This document shows positions 22,148 through 32,684 of a DNA stretch of 64,000 nucleotides, piece by piece; within the stretch, counting starts at the first letter, position 1, and each line of letters opens with the position of its first letter. The DNA lies in contig CAKJVC010000107.1 of NCBI GenBank assembly GCA_918026815.1, forward strand, positions 620,001-684,000, read 5' to 3'. The DNA comes from Chalara sp. BL73 (lineage: Eukaryota > Ascomycota > Leotiomycetes > Helotiales). The translations under genes and the position numbers were made by a program. The notes under the pieces are model-generated. The model did no database searches, had not been told where the DNA came from, and worked only from the letters and a program-made list of their open reading frames with translations.

Positions 22148-24945
22148 ATGTCCGCCATGGCCTCCACCGGTTCTCCTACGCTTCGCCGTTCAATCGCTTG
22201 CAGAGGTGACTCGCAAGAGAATACAACATACTCTGATGACAAGATGTGTCCTCGCCTGGTATGTATTCGCTCCTGGACTTGCCTGTCCTTGACCCCTGAC
22301 CTGGAACCCTTTAAGCACTGCAGTTATTGTTCATACGGGCTCTGCTATTCACTATGCACCTCGTCGTGAGCATAACTGGTTACATACAGAATCATTATAC
22401 ATCTCTCAGCCTTGCACTTCAATGGTACCTTGATAGCTAACAGACATACACTCTTGCTGACATCCAATTACACAGGATGCCAGCTCAATCAAACAGTCCG
22501 CCACCGCTCTTTCCACGTCCAAGTTTTGCAATCAAGCCCCCAAGGTCAGTTTCTTCTCTATTCACTATCCACAGAGGCATCTGCTAACCATTACAGAAGA
22601 TAAAGATCAGCCACGAATCGGCCTCTACCTCGTCTAACGAAGTATCAAATCCAATGGATAAACTTCTTGCCAGGCTCTCAGAGCAAACTGCTGCCCTTTC
22701 GAAGCAGCACGAGGCTCTCAAGTCGACCGAGGATGTTTCCTACTCTCGCACGATCGAATATATCTCCTCTGCAACAAGCTCGGTTTCAGACACACCTGCC
22801 ACTGCTGGCACTGCCGCTACGGGTCCTACAACGGGTACACCAAGTATTGCTGGCGATAGGACTTCTGAGATAGATGCTGATGAGGTCCTTCGCCTCAAGG
22901 CCGAGCTCGAGGCTGCCAAGGGCAAGATTGCTCGCATGGACCAAGAACTTGCACAAAGTCGAATTACGAAACATACCATTGACCAAGCCATTGGTACTGT
23001 TTCAGAAGCTGATTTCTCAATGGGCCATGTATCTGAGGCCTCTGATTATACCCAACAACAAGTTATCAATAGCAGCGGTCGGCCCCAGTATATCCGTGAC
23101 AATTCCTGGGCAGGTCAGCAAGAGGATGATAACTCAGATACTAGTGATGCTCTCTCCGCCAGTGGGTTCAATCGAGCCAAAAATATTTGGTCCAACAACG
23201 GTGGCAAGCCAACCTTCGGTTCATCTCAGGCTATTGGTGCCTTCCAATCTTCGGAAGCAGCATCCTCATCTCACCTCACCAATCGCGGCTACACTCAACC
23301 TTTCGACCCGCAAATTCAATTTCCAGCTCCTGGAATCAACAATGACCGTTTTATGCCAATGCCTGGAGACATCATGTTACCTCCAATTGGGCCTCGTCGA
23401 AACACAAACGGCAGTCGTTTCAGCACCCGAGCTCCAGGATCCAATGTCTATGCTTCCAGCAACAGTTCGTTTGAGGGATTCACACCTATCTCAACCCCAT
23501 ATGGTTCTGTTGGTATTGGCGGTTCCATGGGCATGAGCCTACCCAGTGGCTCGGCTGGTAACATGTCAAATGGCATACCAAATGCTGGATATGCTGGATA
23601 TCAACCTCAACCAATTGGTACCCCATTGTCTCCTCATGCACCTGAATTTACTTCTAGCACAGGATGGAAGGACAATTCAGTAAGTAAAATTGCTGATTTG
23701 TCTTCTGCTTTGCCACTGACAGGAGTCCAGACCGTCGCTACGGAGGGTCAGACATACTTGCCAACTACAGAGCCGCTCAACTATCGCCGCCTTCTTGACC
23801 GTACTGTTAACTGCAACTGGAAGTACATAGTCGACAAGATTGTCTGCAACAATGATCAACAAGCTTCTATATTCCTTCAGCAAAAGCTCAAGGTTGGCAC
23901 AAGCGAGCAGAAGTATGATATTGTTGAAGCCATTGTTGCCCAGGCATACCCATTGATGGTTAATCGCTTTGGTAATTTCTTGGTTCAGCGATGCTTCGAA
24001 CATGGTACACCCGAGCAAGTTATCAAGATTGCTGAGGCCATCCGAGGAAACACCTTAAACCTTTCCATGGACGCTTTTGGTTGTCATGTTGTCCAGAAGG
24101 CTTTTGACTCAGTTCCAGAGGATTACAAGGCCATCATGGTTCACGAACTCCTCCGTCGAATTCCAGAAACAGTCATTCACCGATATGCATGCCACGTCTG
24201 GCAAAAGCTGTTTGAGCTTCGCTGGACTGAAACCCCACCTCAGATCATGAAGTATGTAAATGATGCTCTTCGTGGCATGTGGCATGAGGTTGCACTTGGC
24301 GAGACTGGTAGTTTGGTGGTTCAAAACATCTTTGAGAATTGCCTCGAAGAGGATAAGGTAAGGCATCCACATTCTTTATTCCATTTCAAACTGACTTTCG
24401 TCTAGCGGCCATGCATTGAAGAGGTCCTCGCAAGCATTGACATCGTTGCTCATGGTCAATTTGGCAATTGGTGCATCCAACATATATGTGAGCATGGTGC
24501 TCCAGCCGATCGCAGCCGTGCAATTGATCATGTTATCCGATATGCTTCCGAGTATAGTATGGATCAATTTGCCTCTAAGGTTGTCGAGAAGTGTCTCAAG
24601 ATTGGTGGCGTTGACTTTCTTGGTCGCTACCTTGATCGAGTTTGTGAGGGTCGCCACGATCGTCCTCGTATTCCACTCATCGACATTGCTAGTGACCAAT
24701 ATGGCAACTACCTTATACAGTACATCTTGACTCACTCTAACCCTCAGCATCGAGAAATTGTTGCTCAGCATATTCGCAAGCACATGGTTTCTCTTCGTGG
24801 CTCTAAATTTGGCTCAAGAGTTGGTATGTTGTGCACTAATCCGGCCATCCAGACTCGCCCTGGTCCAGGAGCTGGCACTGCCATCGGCCCTGCCAACCCA
24901 CGTCTACCTCCAGCAAATCCTCGTTACCCTGGTGCGTATCGTTAA
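22148..24945 (+). CDS. Pumilio-family RNA-binding protein
   Basis: Four exons: 22148-22258, 22476-22544, 22597-24357, 24406-24945; 826 aa. The C-terminal third is a Pumilio homology domain with eight repeats, starting near NCNWKYIVDKIVCNNDQQAS and including VNRFGNFLVQRCFEHG, DAFGCHVVQKAFD, HRYACHVWQKLFE, AHGQFGNWCIQHICEHGA, MDQFASKVVEKCL and DQYGNYLIQYILTH. PUF proteins bind 3' UTR elements and repress or localise mRNAs. The N-terminal half is Ser/Gly/Asn-rich with a coiled coil (DEVLRLKAELEAAKGKIARM). The first exons come from phase-matched joins (CTG|GAT and AAG|AAG); the ATG at 22477 is in another frame and was not used. The intron 22259-22475 is unusually long for this window (217 nt) and could hide another exon. 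Confidence 0.92.
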
Positions 24946-26189
24946 TCACCATCAAGAATTGGACGTATTGCTTCGCCTGCTTCGTCATCTTGCTGCTGTG
25001 TCTTGGTTCACCTACGATCTTACATGGCACACCATATCATCGAACAGTGAGTCCTTTTACGAATCCTTAATTGTAAATAGTGTTTTATTTGGAAAATTAT
25101 GCTGACACCTGTTATTTACAGACCATAACGATATGATATATTACATCGGGCTATGTACCCACCGTCTGCTTTTGGTCTCTCATATCTATGGATGTGTCGA
25201 ATTGGCTCCTACATCCTACGAAAGTCGCCATAGGCCTCTGTATTGTCTACTTGTTGGTAAACACACCTTTCTTTTTCCTTCGAGTTACAGTTTGTTCATT
25301 TTGCGACAACATTTCCACAGACCTATTTCAAGATCACTGGTCACCCTAAGCGGAGACTCTTTTCATCGGCGGTTTGGACACATCATATTACAGCTTACGC
25401 AAGTTCTCCTGGAATAGTCATCGTAGCCTTTTGCTGGGCAGCCTTGTCTCATTTCAGTCTCGACTTGCTGCTATTATACTTTGTGTGGACATAAACTAGA
25501 ATCCGTCTTTCTTTTGTCTCGCAGGGTGGAGGGGAAGACCCGCATCTATTCTGCATTCTGGCAGAAACTATTATGTGGAGGAGGCTTGATGCGTTTATGC
25601 AGATATGTTTCTTCGTCTCCATGTACGAAGAGAACACCACAACTTTGTTATATAGTCAGTCGTTACCGAATACAAGTTGCTACCATTATTTTGGACGTCC
25701 CGATCGTGGTGATTTGTAAAATAACTTCAAATAAAAGATAAATTCTGAACCTATTGGCTCTTTGAGACCTGTGAATGTCTAGCAGGAATTAAACGAGACT
25801 ACCAGTGGTCAATTCAAGGAACTCTCATATTGCTTGACAGGAAGGCCAACACATCGGGCTCAGTTTTCAATATTCACCTAAGCACAACTTACTTCTGAAG
25901 GAGTCTCTCAACACATGAACACAATATCTGGAGCCCAGCTGAGGTGCCAACCAGACAGGGATATCTTTATTTGGTTGGTTGGAACCTAATAAAAAACACG
26001 CAGTCTAGTTCTTCCCGACAACATTTATAATTCCGAGGCGCAATACGAAATATGATATTATATTTGACTAGTACCTCATGCAAGACTTGACCATGTTAGG
26101 ACACCACAATATGTAAATAAGCTTCGTTTTAGGCAATAGTACAAGATCTACGTTTCCTATGGAACACATCATCACATGGTATCAGTAAC
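24946..26189. other. Intergenic, no supported gene
   Basis: Pumilio 3' UTR followed by A/T-rich DNA. ORFs at 25133-25741 lack splice or family support. Confidence 0.45.
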
Positions 26190-27086
26190 AATGCTTTTAA
26201 AGAAGCAATCGACGAGGACAGGTGGGACGACAGGCAACTTGCTGCGCGGGAAGGGGACATTGACCGAGTAATGTAGCTACTTTCCAAACCCTAAACCGAC
26301 ACAATACATCTCCGAATTGCTGGTATGGCAGAACGGCTCTTCAAGCAGCTTGTGATGGATGTCACATGGAAATAATATGGATTCTTCTTGAGGTAGGGGT
26401 GGATGTCAACTCTCTGGGTTGGGAAACCCAGCGTTGGACTGCTCTCGAATTTGCTTGCTCGATGGGCAATCTTGAGATGGTAGAGGCTCTGCTTGTTGGG
26501 GGAGCCGACGTCCATGTTCCCGTGGCGCGCTATAACGGCCGTACGGCGTTGCAGGCTGCTGCCGGCGGAGGCAATCTGGCTATTGTTGGGCGCCTTGTGG
26601 TAATGGGTGCCGACGTGAATGAGTCACCGGGCCATTACGGCGGAAGAACGGCGTTGCTGCAAGCTCGGATGTGAATATTGTCAGGGCTCTTATACGCACG
26701 GGAGCGAAAGCCAATGCGCCACCAAGCCGGTACAGAGGGTATACGGCACTGCAGCATGCGGCTTAGAAAATAAAGAAGGTGTGGAGGAGGAGCTGGTGAA
26801 GGCAGCGGCGCATGTTAACGCCGAAGCGAGCCATTTTGATGATGCGATGGCCTTACATGCGGCGGCTCAGAAATGCCATTTCGGGATTCTGGGAAAGCTT
26901 TTCGACGCTGGCGCGGATGTGAATGCCGCGGCAGGGGATAAGAAGCAGGCAGCAATACAAGTAGCGGGGATGAATGACCATAGGGAGGTTGTGAGTATTT
27001 TGAGAGCTGCTGGCGCAGGAAGTATCTGGAAGGTGATAGTTGAGATAATAAAGAGTTCTGGGCTTGGAATTATAAGGTGTCTTTAG
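26190..27086 (+). pseudogene. Ankyrin-repeat gene remnant, broken
   Basis: Repeated ankyrin units can be read in one direction but in changing frames. Near 26202 AIDEDRWDDRQLAAREGDID is followed by an in-frame TAG at about 26273. After that the frame of YGRTALQAACDGCHMEIIWI runs through three repeats (WTALEFACSMGNLEMVEALL, NGRTALQAAAGGGNLAIVG) to about 26660. It then shifts to VNIVRALIRTGAKANAPPSR, which stops at TAG near 26765. A third frame carries HVNAEASHFDDAMALHAAAQ and the final repeat to 27086. No single frame or simple splicing joins them, so it is read as a decayed gene. Ankyrin genes of this kind are abundant in accessory regions of Leotiomycete genomes; the role of the parent gene is unknown. 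Confidence 0.75.
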
Positions 27087-27490
27087 TTGGCTATCTTAAG
27101 TCGACAAGTGGCCAATTCAATAAAGATGCTGCTCTTTGAGCGAGCGACTTTTGTGCGTTTCTGAAAAGTCTATAACAGGCAGTGTTGACGCTTACTTAGA
27201 GTATGGAGAAGTCAAGGACGGGAAGTTGACCAGTTGTTGCTACATGACCAAGATCATACCAAATATGATTTCACAAAAGTCACATGATTTTCTGGTTGTG
27301 TTCAGAGACTGTAGTTTACGTCTATACCATTTCTAAAGTCGGCACACGAAATTATTTACGCCTGTCGTTGCTTTACGATTATCTATCAATGCCACGGTCC
27401 CATAGTCATCGGTTCTATTCAAGATTAACTGTGCTATGAATACCACTGACTTTAGACCTATCTACATCACCCAAGTCTAACGAACCCAGC
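27087..27490. other. Intergenic in accessory patch
   Basis: A/T-rich, no supported gene. Confidence 0.4.
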
Positions 27491-27910
27491 TCAGCAGCCT
27501 GGAGGAAATGCATAAAAAGATAGAAATCGGTTCGCAAGAAACGACTCCTCATCATCTCGATCGAACTTATTGCCGCCAAAGACGACAAAACAGCTTGCCC
27601 ACTCGATGTCCTCCTCAACGGATCGTTCATCTATGACAAGAAAATTACGATTTGAGGTTGCGTCGGGCGGTACGAGGCGCTCTTTAAAGACCTTGGCGGG
27701 ATCTGTGACGTCCTTGTCCACGAGTGGTGAGGTGAATGGGGCTCCTGGCGTCCCTGAAGGGCTAGTGATGCTCTCTAATGATTCTAGATCTTTCAAGGTT
27801 ATGATACGAGGAACCAATGGGGCGCCGTTGATATTCTTCGACACGGGCAAGGAAACTATCAAGAGTCTTCGTGTATCATTGCTGGCAATGCTGATTCCCG
27901 AGAATCCATG
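27491..27910 (-). CDS. Hypothetical protein fragment (possible last exon)
   Basis: An open frame of 139 residues follows a possible acceptor (GTGCGTAG) at 27911 on the minus strand and has no ATG near its beginning. It reads HGFSGISIASNDTRRLLIVS, then KVFKERLVPPDATSNRNFLV and IDERSVEEDIEWASCFVVFG, and ends FYAFPPGC. The composition is protein-like and the acidic stretch DRDDEESFL is typical of fungal lineage-specific proteins, but I recognise no family. Upstream exons could not be found, so it may be a remnant. Confidence 0.33.
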   Translation of the reverse strand, partial: HGFSGISIASNDTRRLLIVSLPVSKNINGAPLVPRIITLKDLESLESITSPSGTPGAPFTSPLVDKDVTDPAKVFKERLVPPDATSNRNFLVIDERSVEEDIEWASCFVVFGGNKFDRDDEESFLANRFLSFYAFPPGC

Positions 27911-28166
27911 CTACGCACTGTGGTAGGCAGGTTAGTAGCGCAGAAAACAGGAACAGCGGTTGGCATATTTAGTTTTTTTGAGCCACTTTCAATCAACCAG
28001 TGTGGTGTTCTGTGGCCGTTTGGTAGAGTATTTCGTTCCTTGGATAGTACCGCTCGAGCCTGGGTCTTGGATCGTCAACTCTCATACAGGTTGACCACAG
28101 AGAACTTTTCTTACTCTAAGACAAGTTCCGGCTTCCAATAAGCTTTCCCTTCTCCAGCAAAGGTAA

Positions 28167-28673
28167 CGAGAATCAGGCGATGGCCCTCAATATCCTGTTG
28201 ACAGACGTCTTCCCAGAGTAGCTAAATACAAGGAAATGTTGAGGGCAGTGGATATGCTGGCGGACCCTGCACCTAATATTCAACTACACTCTGTGTGGAG
28301 ACAACTGTACAGCGGAGCATATGCCGAATATTCGGAACAATCAGAAGGCTTACGACAAGGACTCTGGGGCTTTCCCCGTAAATAAGATTATTGATAGACT
28401 AGATAATATTAAAGGTAGCAATCACAAGGTAGGAACTCATCCGCTCACCAAAGAAGCACTAGTTAAGGATGAGAAGCTGCTGAATATGCAGAAGATTCCA
28501 GGGGGAAGAATGACGGAACAACCATGTAGCCGTTCCCGGCATACGAGTCTGGGCCGGTGCTACTAGATAACATTTCTCTTGTGAATAAGGAGAAATATGA
28601 CAAAGAGGAAAAAGGAATGGGAAGAGCAAAACCAGAGACTAGGGGTAAACCATTGAAGCCTTCTAAATCTTAG
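28167..28673 (+). pseudogene. Unidentified gene remnant in three frames
   Basis: The first segment (28167-28385) reads VDRRLPRVAKYKEMLRAVDM and YSGAYAEYSEQSEGLRQGLW. The second, about 28418-28510, reads SNHKVGTHPLTKEALVKDEK in another frame; a 37-nt stretch starting with GTAAAT and ending with AAAG separates the two. The third (about 28530-28673) reads YESGPVLLDNISLVNKEKYD and ends KPLKPSKS. All three look coding, but the last change of frame has no good intron, so a frameshift is likely. No family is recognised. Confidence 0.3.
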
Positions 28674-29004
28674 CTAAAATTACCACGTGATCCAAACAAT
28701 ATCCGCTTACAATCATCATTCCCAGGCAATGTTTCATGAGACATTTGTCCATAACGAAATGAACAAATAAGGCAATCCATAAATGACTCATAAGATGCGG
28801 CGCGTAAAACAAAGGTTAGGGCCATCACATGACCGTCCCAAATAGGCACCAGTCACGACTAACCACCAATGCCTGAGTCACGGAATCCAATACAGTCTGG
28901 ATCAAAGAAGAATTAAATAGTATAAGAACTCATGATCCGCAGAATCGCAGAACATGAGTCGAATATGTTTTGAAGACAATACAATAAAGCGTTTTAAGTG
29001 ATGC
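28674..29004. other. Intergenic
   Basis: A/T-rich, no supported feature. Confidence 0.4.
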
Positions 29005-30079
29005 ATGGTATTGTTCTGCGTGGGTATCGAGCATGAACACATGCTTCGAACTCTGAAGAAGATGGCAATCTTCATGCTTGGTAGATTCAGGAAAAGCCTT
29101 CTTTTCTATCCCGACAAATTGGGAAAACAAGTAAGTTTGAGACAATCCGCGGAACACAAACAGCAAAGGCGACTGAGGATATTAACATCTGAGTATGGCT
29201 TCATCGACCAACAGTTGGTCCAGCGAGCCTCTCACACACGAGGCTTGAGCATTATCAGCCATAAAATCCGCTTCAGTTCGAGCTGTGGGTCCATTCCTCC
29301 AGCAAATGACTCAATAGAAGAAGTTCATTGCGATCTGCTCGAAGAAGTACTTGTGCTGGTGCCAGACCTTGGGGAGTCGAAGACCATATGCATGGATCCT
29401 CTCAGCTGTCGAATGTGCTTTGGGCCTGGACGGACCGTCGCAACTAGAGAGAATTCAAATGGATGCTTTCTAGATCCAGCTGAGATCATGATTTTGCAGC
29501 CTGCACATTTTGATGAGGCGGCAAACGGGTCTTTCCCTCAGACTACACGGGCCAATCAATACCTGAACTTTCTTTCGACGACCTTCGCTTGCATTCTTGC
29601 GTTCATCCAGGCACTCTTTGTCTGGTTGTGGAAAGCGGCTGGACTGATAGCACTGTATCTTGCCGGAATTCTCTCAGCCCGCACTATGTGGGAGCAGTGC
29701 GTGTCCTTGTTTGTCGCGTATCAGCTGGTGACCAGAGTATTCCCAACCATGGAAGGAGAGGATAGAGAAGTAGAGTTATTGAAGGCTGTGACATCGACTG
29801 TTGCAGCAGGTTCTGCATCGACATACGTCTTGATGATTCCTTATAGACAAGGAATGTGTAAGTTGAGCTGCTTGATAGAAAAAAGTCTGTCACTGACCTA
29901 AATATAGGTTGAGGAGAGGTACGCTTGGTTGTGTGTATGGCGTTTGGCTGGCGTTTGGAATGGTAGGAAGATGGGCGAAAGCGGGTTCCCTGCCAATGTT
30001 GTTTGTTAAAGTAAGAGGATATCACGATAGACCGATGAGGGTTGAACTACCACTGTACCTTATAATAATGAGCTTATGA
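29005..30079 (+). CDS. Hypothetical multi-pass membrane protein
   Basis: Exon 29005-29855, intron of 52 nt ending CTAAATATAG, exon 29908-30079; 340 aa. The intron begins GTGTAAGT; the donor two bases later (GTAAGT) would create an immediate stop, so the first is preferred. The C-terminal half is hydrophobic: NFLSTTFACILAFIQALFVW, AAGLIALYLAGILSA, CVSLFVAYQLVTRVF and, after the splice, GTLGCVYGVWLAFGMVGRWA. The N-terminal 180 residues are soluble with cysteine-rich PLSCRMCFGPG. I do not recognise a family. The start is the first ATG of a long frame; a later start at the ATG of residue 13 is equally possible. It ends 136 bp from the stop of the convergent succinyl-CoA ligase gene. Confidence 0.5.
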
Positions 30080-30215
30080 CATCAGTGAATTAGCAACTTG
30101 AGTACCATCATCAAAGATCTTTATACTATAGACACGCATGAGAATAAATGCATTATACACGCTCAGCCTGGATCTGAAGGCGAGGAAAGAGATACACGGC
30201 AAGCATGACCATTGC

Positions 30216-31625
30216 TTAGATACCCAGTGAGAACTCAACGCCAACATCTATATCACGAGCTACTTCATGTTAGTAAATATTCAAGTTTAATGACACCAAG
30301 AACTCACCCATCTTTACAACCTTCGAGAACTGCACAGCCTTCTCTGCGGCACTTTGTAGGTCATCAATCGAGAAGATCTTCAGACCTGACTCGTTGATCA
30401 ACTGATGTGCTGCCTCCATGTTTGTGCCCTGTAATCTTGCAATGATTGGAATTCTCAAGTTCATGCTCTCGACAGTGCTAATAAGGCCCTTAGCAATAGC
30501 ATCGCATCGGACAATGCCTCCGAAGATGTTGACAAAAATGGCTGTGACCTTAGGATCGCTGGTGATAAGAGTAAATGCCTCTTTGATGGCTTGTGGAGTA
30601 GCTCCGCCTCCGACATCAAGGAAATTGGCCGGTTCTCCTCCGTTTAGCTTGATGATGTCCATGGTCGCCATGGCAAGACCAGCTCCGTTGACCAAACAGC
30701 CAATATCACCTCCCAGTTTGATAAAGTTTAGACCAGACTCGGCAGCACGGACTTCTTCCGCATCCTCCTGTGTTGTATCGCGCCAAGAAAATATCTCTTT
30801 TTGACGGAAGTCGGCATTGTCATCGAAACCAAGCTTAGCATCCATTGCAAGTACCTTGTGGTCGGAGGTCTCTGAAAGGGGGTTGATCTCAATCTGTGTG
30901 GCATCCTTCTCCATGAAGAGCTTGTACAGCTTCTGGATTGTATCTTTTGCGTCCTCAATGCACTGCTCGCTGAAACCAAGATCAACCGCAATCTTTCGTG
31001 CGATATCATCTGTGACACCTGTGTGGATGTCGATATTCGTGGTAGTGATAGCACTTGGGTTCTCCTTAGCAACGGTTTCGATATCCATACCTCCCTGCGA
31101 TGAAGATACGATGACTGGTCCTTGCGAAGCTCTGTCCATCAAGATGGCAAGGTAGAATTCTCGACGCGCGAATTTTCGCTCGCAGATATAAACAGAGTTG
31201 CAGAGACGACCTTGAGCACCAGTTTGCTTGGTGATCAGCTTGTGTCCGATCATTTGATCTGCGAACATTTTGGCTTCTGTGGGCGAGTAGATAACTCTAA
31301 CACCTCCTTTCAAGCCATTTTCGAATGTGCCCTTTCCTCGTCCTCCAGCAAGCACCTGTGCCTTGATAACCTATAAAGGATATTGCTTAGTATTTGCAGT
31401 CTAGAATCGGAAGGTAAGTCGCTCAATTACCATATCATCGCCGCCAATCTTCTTCGCGATGGCTTCAGCTTCGGCAGCTGTGGTAGCAACGGCTCCATAA
31501 GGAACGCCAACCCCAGACTTCCTCAGAAGATCCGCGGATAAGTATTCATGAATGCTCAATGATCTCTTCTGCTGCTGCTGAGCAACACGAGTCAATCGTG
31601 ATGCAAATGGGCGAAGTCTGTACAT
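30216..31625 (-). CDS. LSC2: Succinate-CoA ligase beta subunit, mitochondrial
   Basis: Exons 31625-31431, 31370-30308, 30259-30216; 433 aa. A mitochondrial presequence (MYRLRPFASRLTRVAQQQQK) precedes SIHEYLSADLLRKSGVGVPY, the ATP-grasp start. Further landmarks are VIKAQVLAGGRGKGTFENGL, GPVIVSSSQGGMDIE, QIEINPLSET, the C-terminal CoA-ligase domain FLDVGGGATPQAIKEAFTLI and VNIFGGIVRCDAIAKGLI. It forms succinyl-CoA synthetase with the alpha subunit in the TCA cycle, interconverting succinyl-CoA and succinate with nucleotide phosphorylation. The third exon (44 nt) supplies ARDIDVGVEFSLGI; without it the ORF would end in an intron-derived tail. An upstream in-frame ATG exists at 31721, but the one at 31625 gives a clean presequence. 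Confidence 0.95.
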
Positions 31626-32684
31626 TGTGAAAGGGGTATGAGTTCTGAGAGATATGGTATCAACAATGTTGCCCTTATTTTTCAGAGATCTGGTTAACAA
31701 GCGGGTCTTTCCGCATGCCAAGGAACGAACACGTGCAAATTTCTAGTTTCTTAGGGTCTCGAGGCTGAACTAAACCCTGTATAAACCTTTACTTCTTGAC
31801 CTTCAAGGGCTCTACTTTATGAAAGTTTTGCGGATTAATCTATCTTGGAAAGTTATTTTTTATAGATCTCCTACGCTGAGCATGCTTTCATAATCGAGAA
31901 AGTCGGTTGTACAAACTAATCTTAAGAACCGCGTACCCTTTTCTATATCAATAGAGGTGTTTTTTTTTTTTGGCATGGCCCTTGATATCTTTCCTTCAAG
32001 GCTAAGTTCTACATACCAAGATTTGTGATACAAGCGTAGGCTTTGTTTATAGTAGTCAATCCAGGGGAAGCTTGATATCGATGGCATGCCTTCATCAACC
32101 CAGTGATATCGCGTTTAACCCAGCGTTCCTAATATATTGACATCGTCTAAAATACATTTCTCTGTCCGCGTTCCCGTCTGAGATATGTTGCCTATCTGCT
32201 GCTAATTTATTATGGCTGTGAAGTTATGAGACTTCTACTAAGAGTCCAAGCGCGCGTTCCACATACAATGTTGTGTTGGTTTCTTAAGTATAAAAGTGCT
32301 ACTCATAAACACCTCCCTGGGGTGACTTGTCGGACATCATTATTCGGGTTCTAGCAGGTATCCTTCAGCATATAGAAGGAGACACTGTTTGACACATTCT
32401 GGCTGAAGTACTTTTTATATTTCGTACAAAGTAAGCCCTCGAAGCGGGAAGGGAGTGAAGCGAGCAAGCGAGAATGGTTCATATCCGCTAAAACCTTCCT
32501 ACTTTAGTATCGCACCCATCGCACCTATTGCAAAGCTGTCACAGGCCCGAAGCCGAAGCCCAGCAGTTCAGATGCCCAACATTTCTAGAATGACAAGGGG
32601 GACATTCACCCACACTCACGCTTCAACGTCACAGGCTTGCTTTATCCCTAACAGACCTTGGTTTATACTGTTGCCACGTGCAAC
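31626..32684. other. Divergent intergenic region, LSC2 / SEY1
   Basis: Promoters of two divergent genes; a T-tract (about 31965) and ORFs without support. No other feature seen. Confidence 0.5.

Noticed and set aside
22477..22544. ATG at 22477 as start of the Pumilio protein
   Set aside because: Its frame hits a stop after the next splice; the phase-matched join from 22148 does not.
23680..23722. GTAAGT...GACAG as an intron in the Pumilio gene
   Set aside because: 43 nt is not a multiple of three and removal would break the frame leading into the Pumilio repeats.
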